DNA of 64,000 nucleotides from positions 4,686,001 to 4,750,000 of the forward strand of contig LR743504.1 of the NCBI GenBank assembly GCA_902712845.1, given 5' to 3'. A program made the translations under genes and the position numbers. The notes beneath the pieces are model-generated. The model was given only the letters and a program-made list of their open reading frames with translations, did no database searches and was not told where the DNA came from. How positions within the stretch are numbered: the stretch's first letter is position 1; each line of letters begins with the position of its first letter. Of this stretch, positions 8,587 through 20,613 are shown piece by piece. Source of the stretch: Methylobacterium bullatum. Lineage in GTDB: Bacteria > Pseudomonadota > Alphaproteobacteria > Rhizobiales > Beijerinckiaceae.

Positions 8587-9138
8587 TCAGAACACCGCGC
8601 CCAGTTCGGCGAAGGACGGTGCCACGCGGTCCTTGTCGGACAACACGGCCTCGTCCTCGCCGACCGGCCAGTCGATAGCCAAGTCCGGATCGTTCCATGC
8701 CAGATTGCGGTCGTGCTCGCGGCTGTAATAGGCCGACACTTTGTAGGCGACCATGGTGTCGGGTTCCAGGGTGCAGAACCCATGGCCGAACCCCACCGGG
8801 ACGTAGAGTTGTTCGCCCTCGGCAGCGTCGAGCCGGACGGCGACATGCTGTCCATAGGTCTCGGATCCGCGCCGCAGGTCGACGGCGACATCGAGGATGG
8901 AGCCCGACAGGACGCGCACGAGCTTGGCCTGGCCCGCCGGTGCGAGCTGGAAATGCAGGCCGCGAACGGTCCCGCTCTGGGCGGAGAAGGATTGGTTGTC
9001 CTGCACGAAGGCGTCGGCGATCCCGGCCCCGGCCAGGACATCGGCCCGGAAGGTCTCCGAGAACCAGCCCCTGTCGTCGCCGAAGCGATTGGGCACGACC
9101 CGCTTCACCGCGGGAATCCGTGTCTCGACCACACGCAT
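8587..9138 (-). CDS. rfbC: dTDP-4-dehydrorhamnose 3,5-epimerase
   Basis: A 183-residue cupin-fold epimerase acting between RfbB and RfbD. It shows the family pattern D-D-R-G-W-F-S-E-T-F near the N-terminus, the R-G-L-H-F-Q segment with the catalytic His, and the V-G-F-G-H-G-F loop. The ATG at 9138 is chosen because GGAG lies 7-8 nt upstream; the longer frame from 9195 adds 19 residues without a ribosome site. It is the first gene of the rhamnose operon, 82 nt before rfbB. No glycosyltransferase or polymer-export gene follows in this window. Confidence 0.94.
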   Translation of the reverse strand: MRVVETRIPAVKRVVPNRFGDDRGWFSETFRADVLAGAGIADAFVQDNQSFSAQSGTVRGLHFQLAPAGQAKLVRVLSGSILDVAVDLRRGSETYGQHVAVRLDAAEGEQLYVPVGFGHGFCTLEPDTMVAYKVSAYYSREHDRNLAWNDPDLAIDWPVGEDEAVLSDKDRVAPSFAELGAVF

Positions 9139-9323
9139 CGCGATTCTCCATTCAACTTCGGCGGTCTCTAGGCGCGTGCCGGGGCGCCCTGTCAAGGCAT
9201 GCGGTGGCGTATCGGGCCGGTCTCGACCCTGCGCTTGCCCCTCCCATGCCGGAGGGCTAACTCCCGCTTCCCGCGAGGCGGGGCCGCCCCGGCGGTCGCC
9301 GGAACCGTTCGAGAGGACGAAGG

Positions 9324-9747
9324 ATGACGATGAAGTTCACAGCGATGCCAACGCGATCCGCCGTGGCCGTCATGGCCCTGATCGCGATGACGGGAGGGGG
9401 CTTCGCCCAGAAGGGGGCCGACCCGAGCGGGGTCTGGCTCACCGAGAACGGGGATTCGAAGGTTCGGATCGCGCGCTGCGGCGGTGGCTATTGCGGCACC
9501 CTGGTGAGCGTGCCGGGCAAGGGCCTCGATTCCAAGAACCCGGATGCCTCGCTGCAATCCCGCAGCCTGATCGGCGTCCAGATCATGAACGCGGCGACCC
9601 CGTCCGGGGACGGCTACGAGGGTTCGCTCTACAACCCCAACGACGGCAAGACCTATTCCGGCAGTCTCACGGTCAAGGGGCCGAACGTGGTCGAAGTGGC
9701 GGGCTGCGTCATGAGCGTGTTCTGCAAGCGCCAGACCTGGAAGCGCG

Positions 9748-9755
<8 letters not shown>
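9324..9755 (+). CDS. DUF2147 secreted protein
   Basis: A 143-residue protein with a Sec signal (hydrophobic V-A-V-M-A-L-I-A-M core, cleavage likely after G-G-F-A-Q). The mature part, beginning near D-P-S-G-V-W-L and containing R-I-A-R-C-G-G-G-Y-C-G and a C-terminal C-V-M-S-V-F-C-K-R-Q-T-W, matches the DUF2147 family of small periplasmic beta-barrel-like proteins. The function of the family is not established. The conserved cysteines suggest disulfides. The last 8 nt overlap the end of the convergent alaS gene. Confidence 0.85.
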
Positions 9756-12426
<2,671 letters not shown>

Positions 12427-12784
12427 CGTGAAATGACTCTGTCGTGCGCTTTGGACCGTCGCGACGACGACCCGAGGCTTCTTCGTGGCTTGCGCCCTCA
12501 TAAGGAGGCCGGACCGTCGAGTCACGCCCGGTCAATTGCGGTGGGTTCCGCTTTTTCACGACGTGGGCCGCAAAACAGCCGCGGCGCCCGTTGCGTCTCC
12601 TCGGAATGGTGGTTCGGGGCTGGTCTCGCAAACCCATTGTGGGCCTCGCGAAGGCATTGCGCGCGAGCCGTTCAGGCTCTCGTCGAGGGCCAGCCGGAGG
12701 GCGGATCAATACTGCGCCGATTTATTCATGAAAAAAGGCCGCCGCAGAGAGCTGCGACGGCCATTTCGATGACTTGCGGGGCGA
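12427..12784. other. Region between alaS and recA
   Basis: Both flanking genes are on the minus strand. The recA terminator lies at 12731-12762, so alaS should have its own promoter in 12427-12730. No gene is visible here; the short frames lack start signals. Confidence 0.5.
12731..12762 (-). terminator. Rho-independent terminator of recA
   Basis: Read on the minus strand, GGCCGTCGCAG and CTGCGGCGGCC form an 11-bp stem (one G-U) with a 4-nt loop, followed immediately by six U residues. It lies 23 nt beyond the recA stop codon. Confidence 0.9.
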
Positions 12785-13876
<1,092 letters not shown>

Positions 13877-13937
13877 TCGTCGGCATCCTTATGCATGGGG
13901 AGAGCTCAAGGCTCAATGTGCCTCGGATGCGAATGAT

Positions 13938-13952
13938 GTACTTGTTTTGTTC
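13938..13952 (-). promoter_or_regulatory. Candidate LexA (SOS) box of recA
   Basis: On the recA coding strand the sequence reads GAAC-(7 nt)-GTAC. The alphaproteobacterial LexA box is a direct repeat, GAAC-N7-GAAC (equivalently GTTC-N7-GTTC). The second half differs by one base. The position, about 60-75 nt upstream of the recA start, is right for a repressor site. Confidence 0.7.
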
Positions 13953-14008
13953 TCTTTTCGCAAGGTGCCGGGTGCCGATTTCGCATCATTCGGCGGAAGA
14001 ACGTCGCC

Positions 14009-16681
14009 CTAACGGGCGATCGTCTCCTTCACCGTCTCCACGAGCTGCTTGAGGCTGAAGGGCTTGGGCAGGAAGTTGAAATCCTCGCCGTCGGGCAGGT
14101 TCTTGCGGAACGCGTCCTCGGCATAGCCGGAGACGAAGATTACTTTCAGGTCCGGGCGGTGCTTGCGCAATTCGCGCAGCAGCGTCGGACCGTCCATCTC
14201 CGGCATCACCACGTCGGACACGACGAGGTCGATGGGCTGGTCGACATCGCTGATGAGGGCCAGGGCATCGAGGCCCGAGGCCGCTTCCAGAACCGTGTAG
14301 CCCCGTGCCGACAGGGCCCGGCTGTTGACCGCGCGCACCGGATCCTCGTCCTCCACCAGCAGGATCACACCTTGCCCGGTATGATCGGGCGAGGGTTTGC
14401 GCGGGGCGGATTGCCCGGCGGCGCCGGGCTTTTCGAGGTCGCGCGCGCCCCTGAGCCGGCTGGCGGCGATCTCCGCGTTGCTCTGCGGGGCGGCGGATGC
14501 GAGGGCGGGCTCGGGGGCGGGCTCGGCGGCCGGTTCGTGACGCGGCAGGTAGATGCGGAAGGCCGTGCCGCTACCCACGGTCGATTGCACGTCGATGGTG
14601 CCGCCGCTCTGCTTGATGATGCCGAACACGGTGGAGAGGCCGAGGCCGGTCCCCTTGCCGATGTCCTTCGTGGTGAAGAACGGCTCGAAGATCTTCTCCA
14701 TCACGTCGGGGGGGATGCCCTCGCCGGTATCCAGCACCTCGATCAGAACGTGGTCGCCCGCCGGTGCGCCGGGCCGGCGCTCGGTGTTCTCCAGTCCTTC
14801 GAGGATGTTGGCGGTGCGGATGAGCAGGCGGCCGCCATTGGGCATCGCATCGCGGGCATTGACCGCGAGATTGACGATGACCTGCTCGAACTGGTTCACG
14901 TCGGCCTTGATCGGCCAGATGTCGCGCCCGTGCTTGAGGTCGAGGTCGACTCGCTCGCCTAGCAGGCGCTTCAGCAGCAGAGTCAGGTCGGACAGGGCTT
15001 CGCCGACATTCATCACCTCCGGGCGCAGGGTCTGGCGCCGCGAGAAGGCCAGAAGCTGCCGCACCAGGCTCGCGGCCCGGTTGGCGTTCTGCTTGATCTG
15101 CATGATGTCCTGGAAGGCCGGATCGGTGGGCCTGTGGCTCGCCAGCAGAAGGTCGGAATAGCCGATGATGGCCTGGAGAACGTTGTTGAAGTCGTGCGCG
15201 ATGCCGCCGGCGAGCTGGCCCACCGTGTCCATCTTCTGGGTCTGGGCGATCTGCTGTTCTAGCTGGCGCTGCGCCGTGGTGTCGAGGGCATAGAGGATCA
15301 CGCGCTCGCGGTCGGCCTGGGAGGACCCCTCCTCCGCAGCCGCGGTGTCGCCGCCGGCGGGGCTGAGCCAGACCCGCGCCGAGCGGTTCCCCGGCCCCGC
15401 CAGCGCGACCTCGATGGGTTGCACCTCGATGGTTCCGTCGGCGGCCTTCACCAGGGCGCTCTCGAGGGCGGCCCGGTCGCGGTCGACCAGCGCCTCCCAC
15501 ATGGTCGGCTCGGTGCCGAGTTCGCCGCGCCCGTCCGGCACGGCCTGGCGCGGCGTCCCGCCGAACAGCCTGGCGAAGGACGCGTTGGCGCGCGCGATGC
15601 GCCCGGTGGGGTCGAGGGTCGCGATGGCGATGGGGCTGTTGTTGAGGAAGCGGGCGAGCCGCACCTCGGCGGCGCGTTGCGGCTCGTCGCTCTCGGCCCC
15701 GGCCGAGCGGTTAAGCACGAAGGTGCGCGACGGCCCCGGCTTGCCGTCCTGGCCGAAGGCCACGCGGTGATAGAGCCGGGTCGGCAGGGGCTGGCCGTTG
15801 CGGCGCCGCAGGTCGAGGTCGAAACGGTCCGTGCGGACCTCGCCGGGCAGGCCCTCGGTGGCGGTGAGCACATCGGCGCTGGGCGCGATCTCGGGGAGGC
15901 GCAGCCCGCCCGAGCCCACCGTGGCGAGGTCGTAGCCGAGCCAGAAGGCCAGCGTCGCGTTCATGTAGACGATGGAGCCCGACGGATCGATGGAGAGGAA
16001 GCCGGCCGGCGCATGATCGAGGTAATCGATCGCGTGCTGAAGCTCCTGGAATACGTTCTCCTGGCGCTCGCGCTCGTGGGTGATGTCGGTGACCGTCCAC
16101 AGGGTCGCCGGGAGTCTCGGCCGCTCCACCGCCCGCACGGCGATGCGGAACCAGGCGAAAGCGCGCTCGGTCCCGCCCTGGGGCGGGGGCGCCATGCGGA
16201 TCTCCTCCACATGGCCGCGCCCGTCATGGGCCGCCTGGGCGAGGCGGTAGACCGCCTCCGACACGTCCGGCGAGCCGACGAAGACGCGCTCCACCGGCCT
16301 CAGGTTGGAGAAGGTCTCCCCACCGGAGATCCGCAGGTAGGCCTCGTTGGCGTAGATCAGGCGGCCGCCATCCTCGACGACGATGGCGCCTTCGGGCGAA
16401 GCATCGACGATGGCCTTGGTGATGTCGTCGCGGCCGGTCTGGCCCGAGAGCTGGAGCGCGCCGATCGCCAGGGCGAACAGGCAGAACACGCCGGCCATGG
16501 CGAGCAGGGCGAGAAGCCCGAGGATGAGCGGCTGCGCCTGCTCGTTGGCGACGAAGGACAGGCCCACCGCCGCGCCGACGAGTAGTCCGGCCAGGACGAG
16601 GAGCAGCCCGACCCGTCCAGGCCTTTCCGACCGGTCGATGGCGCTCGACACCGGTTTCGTTGGTCCGCTCACCTCAGCCAT
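14009..16681 (-). CDS. cckA: Hybrid sensor histidine kinase CckA
   Basis: An 890-residue membrane kinase/phosphatase at the head of the CckA-ChpT-CtrA cell-cycle phosphorelay. Two transmembrane helices (about 24-46 and 52-76) are followed by three PAS-like regions (about 85-200, 215-330 and 345-470). The dimerisation domain has the phospho-His in G-G-I-A-H-D-F-N-N (His496), then an ATPase domain with N-A-R-D-A-M and G-x-G-L-G-L motifs. An Ala/Pro linker leads to a C-terminal receiver with Asp823 in V-V-S-D-V-V-M-P. The kinase-domain sequence is distinctive for CckA. ChpT and CtrA genes are also in this window. Confidence 0.93.
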   Translation of the reverse strand: MAEVSGPTKPVSSAIDRSERPGRVGLLLVLAGLLVGAAVGLSFVANEQAQPLILGLLALLAMAGVFCLFALAIGALQLSGQTGRDDITKAIVDASPEGAIVVEDGGRLIYANEAYLRISGGETFSNLRPVERVFVGSPDVSEAVYRLAQAAHDGRGHVEEIRMAPPPQGGTERAFAWFRIAVRAVERPRLPATLWTVTDITHERERQENVFQELQHAIDYLDHAPAGFLSIDPSGSIVYMNATLAFWLGYDLATVGSGGLRLPEIAPSADVLTATEGLPGEVRTDRFDLDLRRRNGQPLPTRLYHRVAFGQDGKPGPSRTFVLNRSAGAESDEPQRAAEVRLARFLNNSPIAIATLDPTGRIARANASFARLFGGTPRQAVPDGRGELGTEPTMWEALVDRDRAALESALVKAADGTIEVQPIEVALAGPGNRSARVWLSPAGGDTAAAEEGSSQADRERVILYALDTTAQRQLEQQIAQTQKMDTVGQLAGGIAHDFNNVLQAIIGYSDLLLASHRPTDPAFQDIMQIKQNANRAASLVRQLLAFSRRQTLRPEVMNVGEALSDLTLLLKRLLGERVDLDLKHGRDIWPIKADVNQFEQVIVNLAVNARDAMPNGGRLLIRTANILEGLENTERRPGAPAGDHVLIEVLDTGEGIPPDVMEKIFEPFFTTKDIGKGTGLGLSTVFGIIKQSGGTIDVQSTVGSGTAFRIYLPRHEPAAEPAPEPALASAAPQSNAEIAASRLRGARDLEKPGAAGQSAPRKPSPDHTGQGVILLVEDEDPVRAVNSRALSARGYTVLEAASGLDALALISDVDQPIDLVVSDVVMPEMDGPTLLRELRKHRPDLKVIFVSGYAEDAFRKNLPDGEDFNFLPKPFSLKQLVETVKETIAR

Positions 16682-16801
16682 CTCGGCGCCATTCCACCCT
16701 CGAGCGATCCCGGTTAGCGCCCAGGCCGCGTCGGCAGCAAGGGTGTCCGCCGGACGTTGGTGACAAGTCTCGTCAAAAAAGGTGCATAAACCGTGGCGCT
16801 T

Positions 16802-17869
16802 TCACGCCGCCCTGCGCTTCAACCGCATGACGAAGCCGATCACCTCGGCCACGGCGCGGTAATGCTCCGCGGGAATCTCGGAATCGATCTCCACCGTGGC
16901 ATGGAGCGCCCGGGCCAGCGGCGGATTCTCCATGATCGGCACATCGTGCTCCTTGGCGACGGCGCGGATACGCAATGCCAGGGAATCGACGCCCTTGGCG
17001 ACGCAGATCGGTGCCGCCATGCCCGCCTCGTAGCGCAGGGCGACGGCGTAGTGGGTGGGGTTGGTGACGATGACCGTGGCGGTGGGGACGTCGGCCATCA
17101 TGCGCTTGTTGCCCCGCGAGGCGCGGATCTGCCTCATCCGGCCCTTCACCTCGGGGTTGCCCTCGCTCTCCTTGTGCTCCTGCTTCATCTCTTCCTTGGT
17201 CATGCGCAGCTTCGAGCGCCAGCGGAAGCGCTGGTACATGGCATCGCCCATGGCGATGACCACGAAGATGGCGAGCATGCCGCCGAGAAGCTTGAGGGCG
17301 ATGCCGAGGATCGCGGGCAGCATCGCCGCCGGATCGAGCCGGGCGAAGACTTCGAGCCGGTCGCGCTCGTTCCACAGGATGGTGCTGGCGACGACCCCCA
17401 CCAGCATCAGCTTGGCCAGCCCCTTGAGGAACTGGACCAGGGCCTCGACGCCGAAGATGCGCTTGATGCCCGCCATCGGCGAGATGCGATCGAATTTCGG
17501 CATCAGGGCATCGGTGGAGAAGACCAGCGGGTGCTGGACGAGACCGCCGGCGAGGCCCGCGACGACCACGAGGCTGACCGGAATCACGAGCGCCTGGGCG
17601 CAGATGAGCAGCATCCGCATCCCCATCTCGGTATAGGCGGTGGGGTCGGAGGGGACCTGATGCGCGTTCATCAGGAAGGCGCGCAGGCTCACCACGAGAT
17701 CCTTGGCGATCGTTCCCGATGCCAGCAGCAGCGCCATCGTGAAGGCGGACAGGATAAAGAAGGTGTTGACCTCGATGCTGTTGGCGACGTTGCCCTGCTC
17801 GATCGCCTTTTCGATGCGCCGTTGAGTCGGTTCTTCTGTCTTGTCTTCCTGATCGCTGTCGTCGGACAC
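16802..17869 (-). CDS. flhB: Flagellar type III export protein FlhB
   Basis: A 355-residue component of the flagellar export gate. The N-terminal half has four hydrophobic segments. The cytoplasmic half carries the autocleavage site N-P-T-H (residues 270-273) in the context T-V-I-V-T-N-P-T-H-Y, which governs the switch from rod/hook to filament substrates. It starts at a GTG with AGGAG about 10 nt upstream. It is the last gene of the flgB-flgC-fliE-fliQ-fliR-flhB series, 50 nt after fliR. Confidence 0.96.
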   Translation of the reverse strand: MSDDSDQEDKTEEPTQRRIEKAIEQGNVANSIEVNTFFILSAFTMALLLASGTIAKDLVVSLRAFLMNAHQVPSDPTAYTEMGMRMLLICAQALVIPVSLVVVAGLAGGLVQHPLVFSTDALMPKFDRISPMAGIKRIFGVEALVQFLKGLAKLMLVGVVASTILWNERDRLEVFARLDPAAMLPAILGIALKLLGGMLAIFVVIAMGDAMYQRFRWRSKLRMTKEEMKQEHKESEGNPEVKGRMRQIRASRGNKRMMADVPTATVIVTNPTHYAVALRYEAGMAAPICVAKGVDSLALRIRAVAKEHDVPIMENPPLARALHATVEIDSEIPAEHYRAVAEVIGFVMRLKRRAA

Positions 17870-17919
17870 GGCTCAGCGCTCCTCTGTCCGGCGCATTGTC
17901 GGGCCGTTCGACACCGCCT

Positions 17920-18684
17920 TCATCGCCCGGTCAACGCGCCGAGATAGCGGCCGATATCGTCGAGGAAGACGCTCATCATGATGCCGAGGCTGCCGAACAG
18001 GATCAGCATGCCGATGAGCACGGAGGCCGGCACCGCGATGAAGAACACCTGCATCTGCGGCATCAGGCGCGAGAGCACGCCGAGGCCGACGTTGAAGAGG
18101 ATACCGAAGGCGATGAACGGCGCCGAGATCTGGACCGCCAGGAGGAAGCCGCGCGCCATGGCCCGGAGCGCGAGCTGGGCCGCCTCGCCCATGGCCAGAA
18201 CGCCGTCGGGCGGCAGCATCACGTAGCTCCGGCCGATGGCGTCGAGCGCCACATGATGCAGGTCGGTGGCGAGGATGAGGGTGATGCCCAGCATCATCAG
18301 GAAGTTGCCGAGCGCCGCCTGCTGGCCGCCCTGCGTCGGGTCCACGGTCATCGCGTAGGACAGGCCGAGCTGCTGCGAGACGATGACGCCGGTGGTCTGC
18401 AATGCGGCCAGCACCATGCGCACGGTGAGGCCGAGGACGAGGCCGATCAGCAATTCGCCGATGAGGAGCGAGATCAATCCGGGGGCCGCAAGCGCAGCGC
18501 CCTGCATCGGCAGCAATGGGCGCACCATCGGAAACAGGATCAGCGAGACCAGCAGTGCGAAGGCGAGGCGGATGCGCGGCGAGACGGATTGTTCGCCGAG
18601 CCCCGGCAGCAGCATCATCAGCGTGCCGATGCGCGCGAAGGTGAGCAGGTAGGCCGCAGCGATGCCGGGCAGAAGCAGGTTCAT
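17920..18684 (-). CDS. fliR: Flagellar export protein FliR
   Basis: A 254-residue integral membrane protein with about six hydrophobic helices, consistent with FliR. Typical segments are L-T-F-A-R-I-G-T-L-M-M-L-L-P near the N-terminus and M-T-V-D-P-T-Q-G-G-Q-Q near residue 125. FliR assembles with FliP and FliQ into the core of the export gate. It sits between fliQ (31 nt upstream) and flhB in the same orientation. No fliP is seen in this window. Confidence 0.94.
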   Translation of the reverse strand: MNLLLPGIAAAYLLTFARIGTLMMLLPGLGEQSVSPRIRLAFALLVSLILFPMVRPLLPMQGAALAAPGLISLLIGELLIGLVLGLTVRMVLAALQTTGVIVSQQLGLSYAMTVDPTQGGQQAALGNFLMMLGITLILATDLHHVALDAIGRSYVMLPPDGVLAMGEAAQLALRAMARGFLLAVQISAPFIAFGILFNVGLGVLSRLMPQMQVFFIAVPASVLIGMLILFGSLGIMMSVFLDDIGRYLGALTGR

Positions 18685-18715
18685 GAGTCTGCATAGCAGC
18701 GCCCGGCCCGGCGCG

Positions 18716-18982
18716 TCATCCGCCGGACACGATGCGGGCGGCGATGCGGGTCATGTAGCCGGCGAGCGCATCGCCCATGAAGGGCAGCATGAACAGGAGC
18801 GCCGCGAAGACGGCGACGATCTTGGGCACATAGATCAGCGTCTGTTCCTGGATCTGCGTCAGTGCCTGGAGCAGCGACACGATGAGGCCGACCACGAGGG
18901 CGACGATCATCAGCGGCCCCGCGACCTTGAGAAAGACGAAGATCCCGTCTCGGGAGACGTCGAGAATGGCAAGGCCGGTCAT
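18716..18982 (-). CDS. fliQ: Flagellar export protein FliQ
   Basis: An 88-residue protein with two transmembrane helices, the usual FliQ size. It shows the pattern A-G-P-L-M-I-V-A-L-V-V-G-L-I-V-S-L and then Q-A-L-T-Q-I-Q-E-Q-T-L. The ATG at 18982 is chosen because the protein then aligns with known FliQ proteins; the open frame runs upstream to 19129 only through a GC-rich repeat element. A 181-nt gap containing that repeat separates it from fliE. Confidence 0.94.
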   Translation of the reverse strand: MTGLAILDVSRDGIFVFLKVAGPLMIVALVVGLIVSLLQALTQIQEQTLIYVPKIVAVFAALLFMLPFMGDALAGYMTRIAARIVSGG

Positions 18983-19024
18983 GCTGTGAGTTGCTCGCTT
19001 TGGGTGGGGCATCAAGGCTTGGAG

Positions 19025-19152
19025 CCTCCCCTCTCCCCTCTGCGGGAGAGGGTGGCCCGCGCAGCGGGTCGGGAGAGGGGAGCGCCGTATCCGGAGAGGT
19101 CGCCCCTCTCCCGGTCGCTGTGCGACCACCCTCCCCCGCAGAGGGGGGAGGG
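19025..19152. repeat. Nested palindromic intergenic element inside the flagellar operon
   Basis: An outer imperfect inverted repeat (19025-19065 against 19110-19152, core CTCTGCGGG-AGGGTGG) encloses a second one (GGGAGAGGGG ... CCCCTCTCCC). All of it is very GC-rich and non-coding between fliE and fliQ. Elements of this look (REP-like or small non-autonomous elements) are common in Methylobacterium-type genomes. No other copy of this exact family is seen in the window. Confidence 0.75.
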
Positions 19153-19163
19153 TTCATAAAGCG

Positions 19164-19481
19164 CTAGATCTGCATCCGCATGATTTCCTCGTAGGCGGAG
19201 ATCACGCGGTCGCGGACGGCGACCAGGGTCTGCAAGGCCGTCTCGCTCTCGGCGACGGCGGTCACCACGTCGACGACGTTGGCCTTGCCGCTCGCCACCG
19301 ACAGGGCCTGGGCATCGGCCTTCGCGCCGTTCTCGCCGATCTTGTCCATGGCCGAGGTGAGGAGCGAGGTGAACCCGCCATCCGCCCCCGAGGTCGGGGC
19401 GATCCTAGGCGTGCCGCCCTTCATGCCCCCGATGTTCTGGACGGCGGCGTAAGCTCCTGCGGCGAAGGCGTTGGTCGGCAT
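19164..19481 (-). CDS. fliE: Flagellar hook-basal body protein FliE
   Basis: A 105-residue protein linking the MS ring to the rod. The C-terminal half has the family pattern V-V-D-V-V-T-A-V-A-E-S-E-T-A-L-Q-T and then V-A-V-R-D-R-V-I-S-A-Y-E-E-I-M-R-M-Q-I, typical of FliE ends. The N-terminal part is variable and glycine-rich. It lies 29 nt after flgC in the operon. Confidence 0.93.
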   Translation of the reverse strand: MPTNAFAAGAYAAVQNIGGMKGGTPRIAPTSGADGGFTSLLTSAMDKIGENGAKADAQALSVASGKANVVDVVTAVAESETALQTLVAVRDRVISAYEEIMRMQI

Positions 19482-19510
19482 GGCGGCGGACTTTCGGGAG
19501 AGGAAGAGCG

Positions 19511-19921
19511 TCAGGCCTTGAGGATGGCGAGGGTGGCGTTGATCATCTTGCGGGTCGCGGTGACCATGTTCAGGTTGGCCTCGTAGGAGCGCTGGGCCTC
19601 GCGCATGTCCATGTTCTCGATCAGCCCGTTGACGTTGGGCATCCGCACCTCGCCGCGCGCGTCGGCGCTGGGATTTCCCGGATCGTACTTGGTGCGGAAC
19701 GGCGAGGGATCTCGCCTCACCCGCCCGGCCTCGATCAGCGACGCGCCGGTCTCGCGGTCGATATGCTGGGTGAAGGTGGGGATCTTGCGCCGGTAGGGTT
19801 CGGCGCCGACCCCGCTCGGGGCCGAATCCGCATTGGCGATGTTCTCGGCGATGATCCGCATCCGGCCCGACTGGGCCTTAAGGCCGGATGCCGCGATGGT
19901 CAGGGATTTCAGGAATTCCAC
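19511..19921 (-). CDS. flgC: Flagellar basal-body rod protein FlgC
   Basis: A 136-residue rod protein. The N-terminal rod motif (A-S-G-L-K-A-Q-S-G-R-M-R-I-I-A-E-N-I-A-N-A-D-S) and the C-terminal helix with N-M-V-T-A-T-R-K-M-I-N-A-T-L-A-I-L-K-A are diagnostic of FlgC. It follows flgB by 36 nt and precedes fliE. Confidence 0.96.
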   Translation of the reverse strand: MEFLKSLTIAASGLKAQSGRMRIIAENIANADSAPSGVGAEPYRRKIPTFTQHIDRETGASLIEAGRVRRDPSPFRTKYDPGNPSADARGEVRMPNVNGLIENMDMREAQRSYEANLNMVTATRKMINATLAILKA

Positions 19922-19957
19922 GGCGCGTACTCCGCAAGCTTGAGGGAGGCGGTACGA

Positions 19958-20383
19958 TCAGCGCTTGCCGATGGCGATCTTCAGTTTGTCGAGGCTCTTC
20001 TGGTACATCGTCGCGGCGAGCTGATAATCGGCCTGGTTGTCGCCGGCCTTCATCATCTCCTCCTCGAGATTGACCCCGTTCCCGCTCGGCCTGATCTCGA
20101 ACCCGTTGAACCGGCGCGGCTCCGCGCCCGGGCCTTCGGGGCCGCCGTTGAGGGCGATGTGAGCCGGGCTGGTGACGGCGAGGCCCGAATTGCCACCCGT
20201 GGACCCGGAGGGCTGGGCGAGATCGCCGGTCCCGCCGCCGAAGCTGGGGCTCGCGAGATCGCGCGGCTTGAAACCCGGCAGATCGGCGTTGGCGACGTTC
20301 TCGGCGAGAAGCTTCTGGCGCGTCTGATGCCACTGCATCCGCGTGCGAAGCATGGAGAGGATGGGGAGATCGGTGACGGACAC
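19958..20383 (-). CDS. flgB: Flagellar basal-body rod protein FlgB
   Basis: A 141-residue rod protein starting at a GTG (20381-20383). Its N-terminus is S-V-T-D-L-P-I-L-S-M-L-R-T-R-M, then the rod motif L-L-A-E-N-V-A-N-A-D-L-P-G-F. The open frame extends upstream to 20449 but the added residues are Arg-rich and atypical. It is the first gene of the flagellar operon. Two perfect TTAA-N7-TTAA sites lie 69-142 nt upstream of the start, shared with the divergent fliO-like gene. Confidence 0.93.
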   Translation of the reverse strand: MSVTDLPILSMLRTRMQWHQTRQKLLAENVANADLPGFKPRDLASPSFGGGTGDLAQPSGSTGGNSGLAVTSPAHIALNGGPEGPGAEPRRFNGFEIRPSGNGVNLEEEMMKAGDNQADYQLAATMYQKSLDKLKIAIGKR

Positions 20384-20451
20384 GGTGCTCGGAGCCCCTC
20401 GGCGCCGCCGGACGACCCCGGAGCGATGGGCAAAATCTGCCGCCTCCATGG

Positions 20452-20466
20452 TTAACGTCCGGTTAA
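20452..20466. promoter_or_regulatory. CtrA binding site 1 (flgB/fliO intergenic)
   Basis: TTAA, 7 nt, TTAA: an exact match to the consensus of the master regulator CtrA. It is 69 nt upstream of the flgB start. The site is palindromic at its core, so it may serve either divergent gene. Confidence 0.85.
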
Positions 20467-20510
20467 GAGCCTGTCTGTCAGCAGCGGATGCTCGGCGCGG
20501 AAGTTGCCTG

Positions 20511-20525
20511 TTAACGAACTCTTAA
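20511..20525. promoter_or_regulatory. CtrA binding site 2 (flgB/fliO intergenic)
   Basis: A second exact TTAA-N7-TTAA, 59 nt from site 1 and 88 nt upstream of the fliO-like TTG start. Two perfect sites in a 230-nt GC-rich intergenic region are very unlikely by chance. Confidence 0.85.
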
Positions 20526-20613
20526 CGTTATTGCCTTCGGCCGCCCCGATCGTGATATCAGGACAACCTGTGCTGCGTAGGGCCTCCGGCCCTAAACCCG
20601 AAAGAGCCCGATC

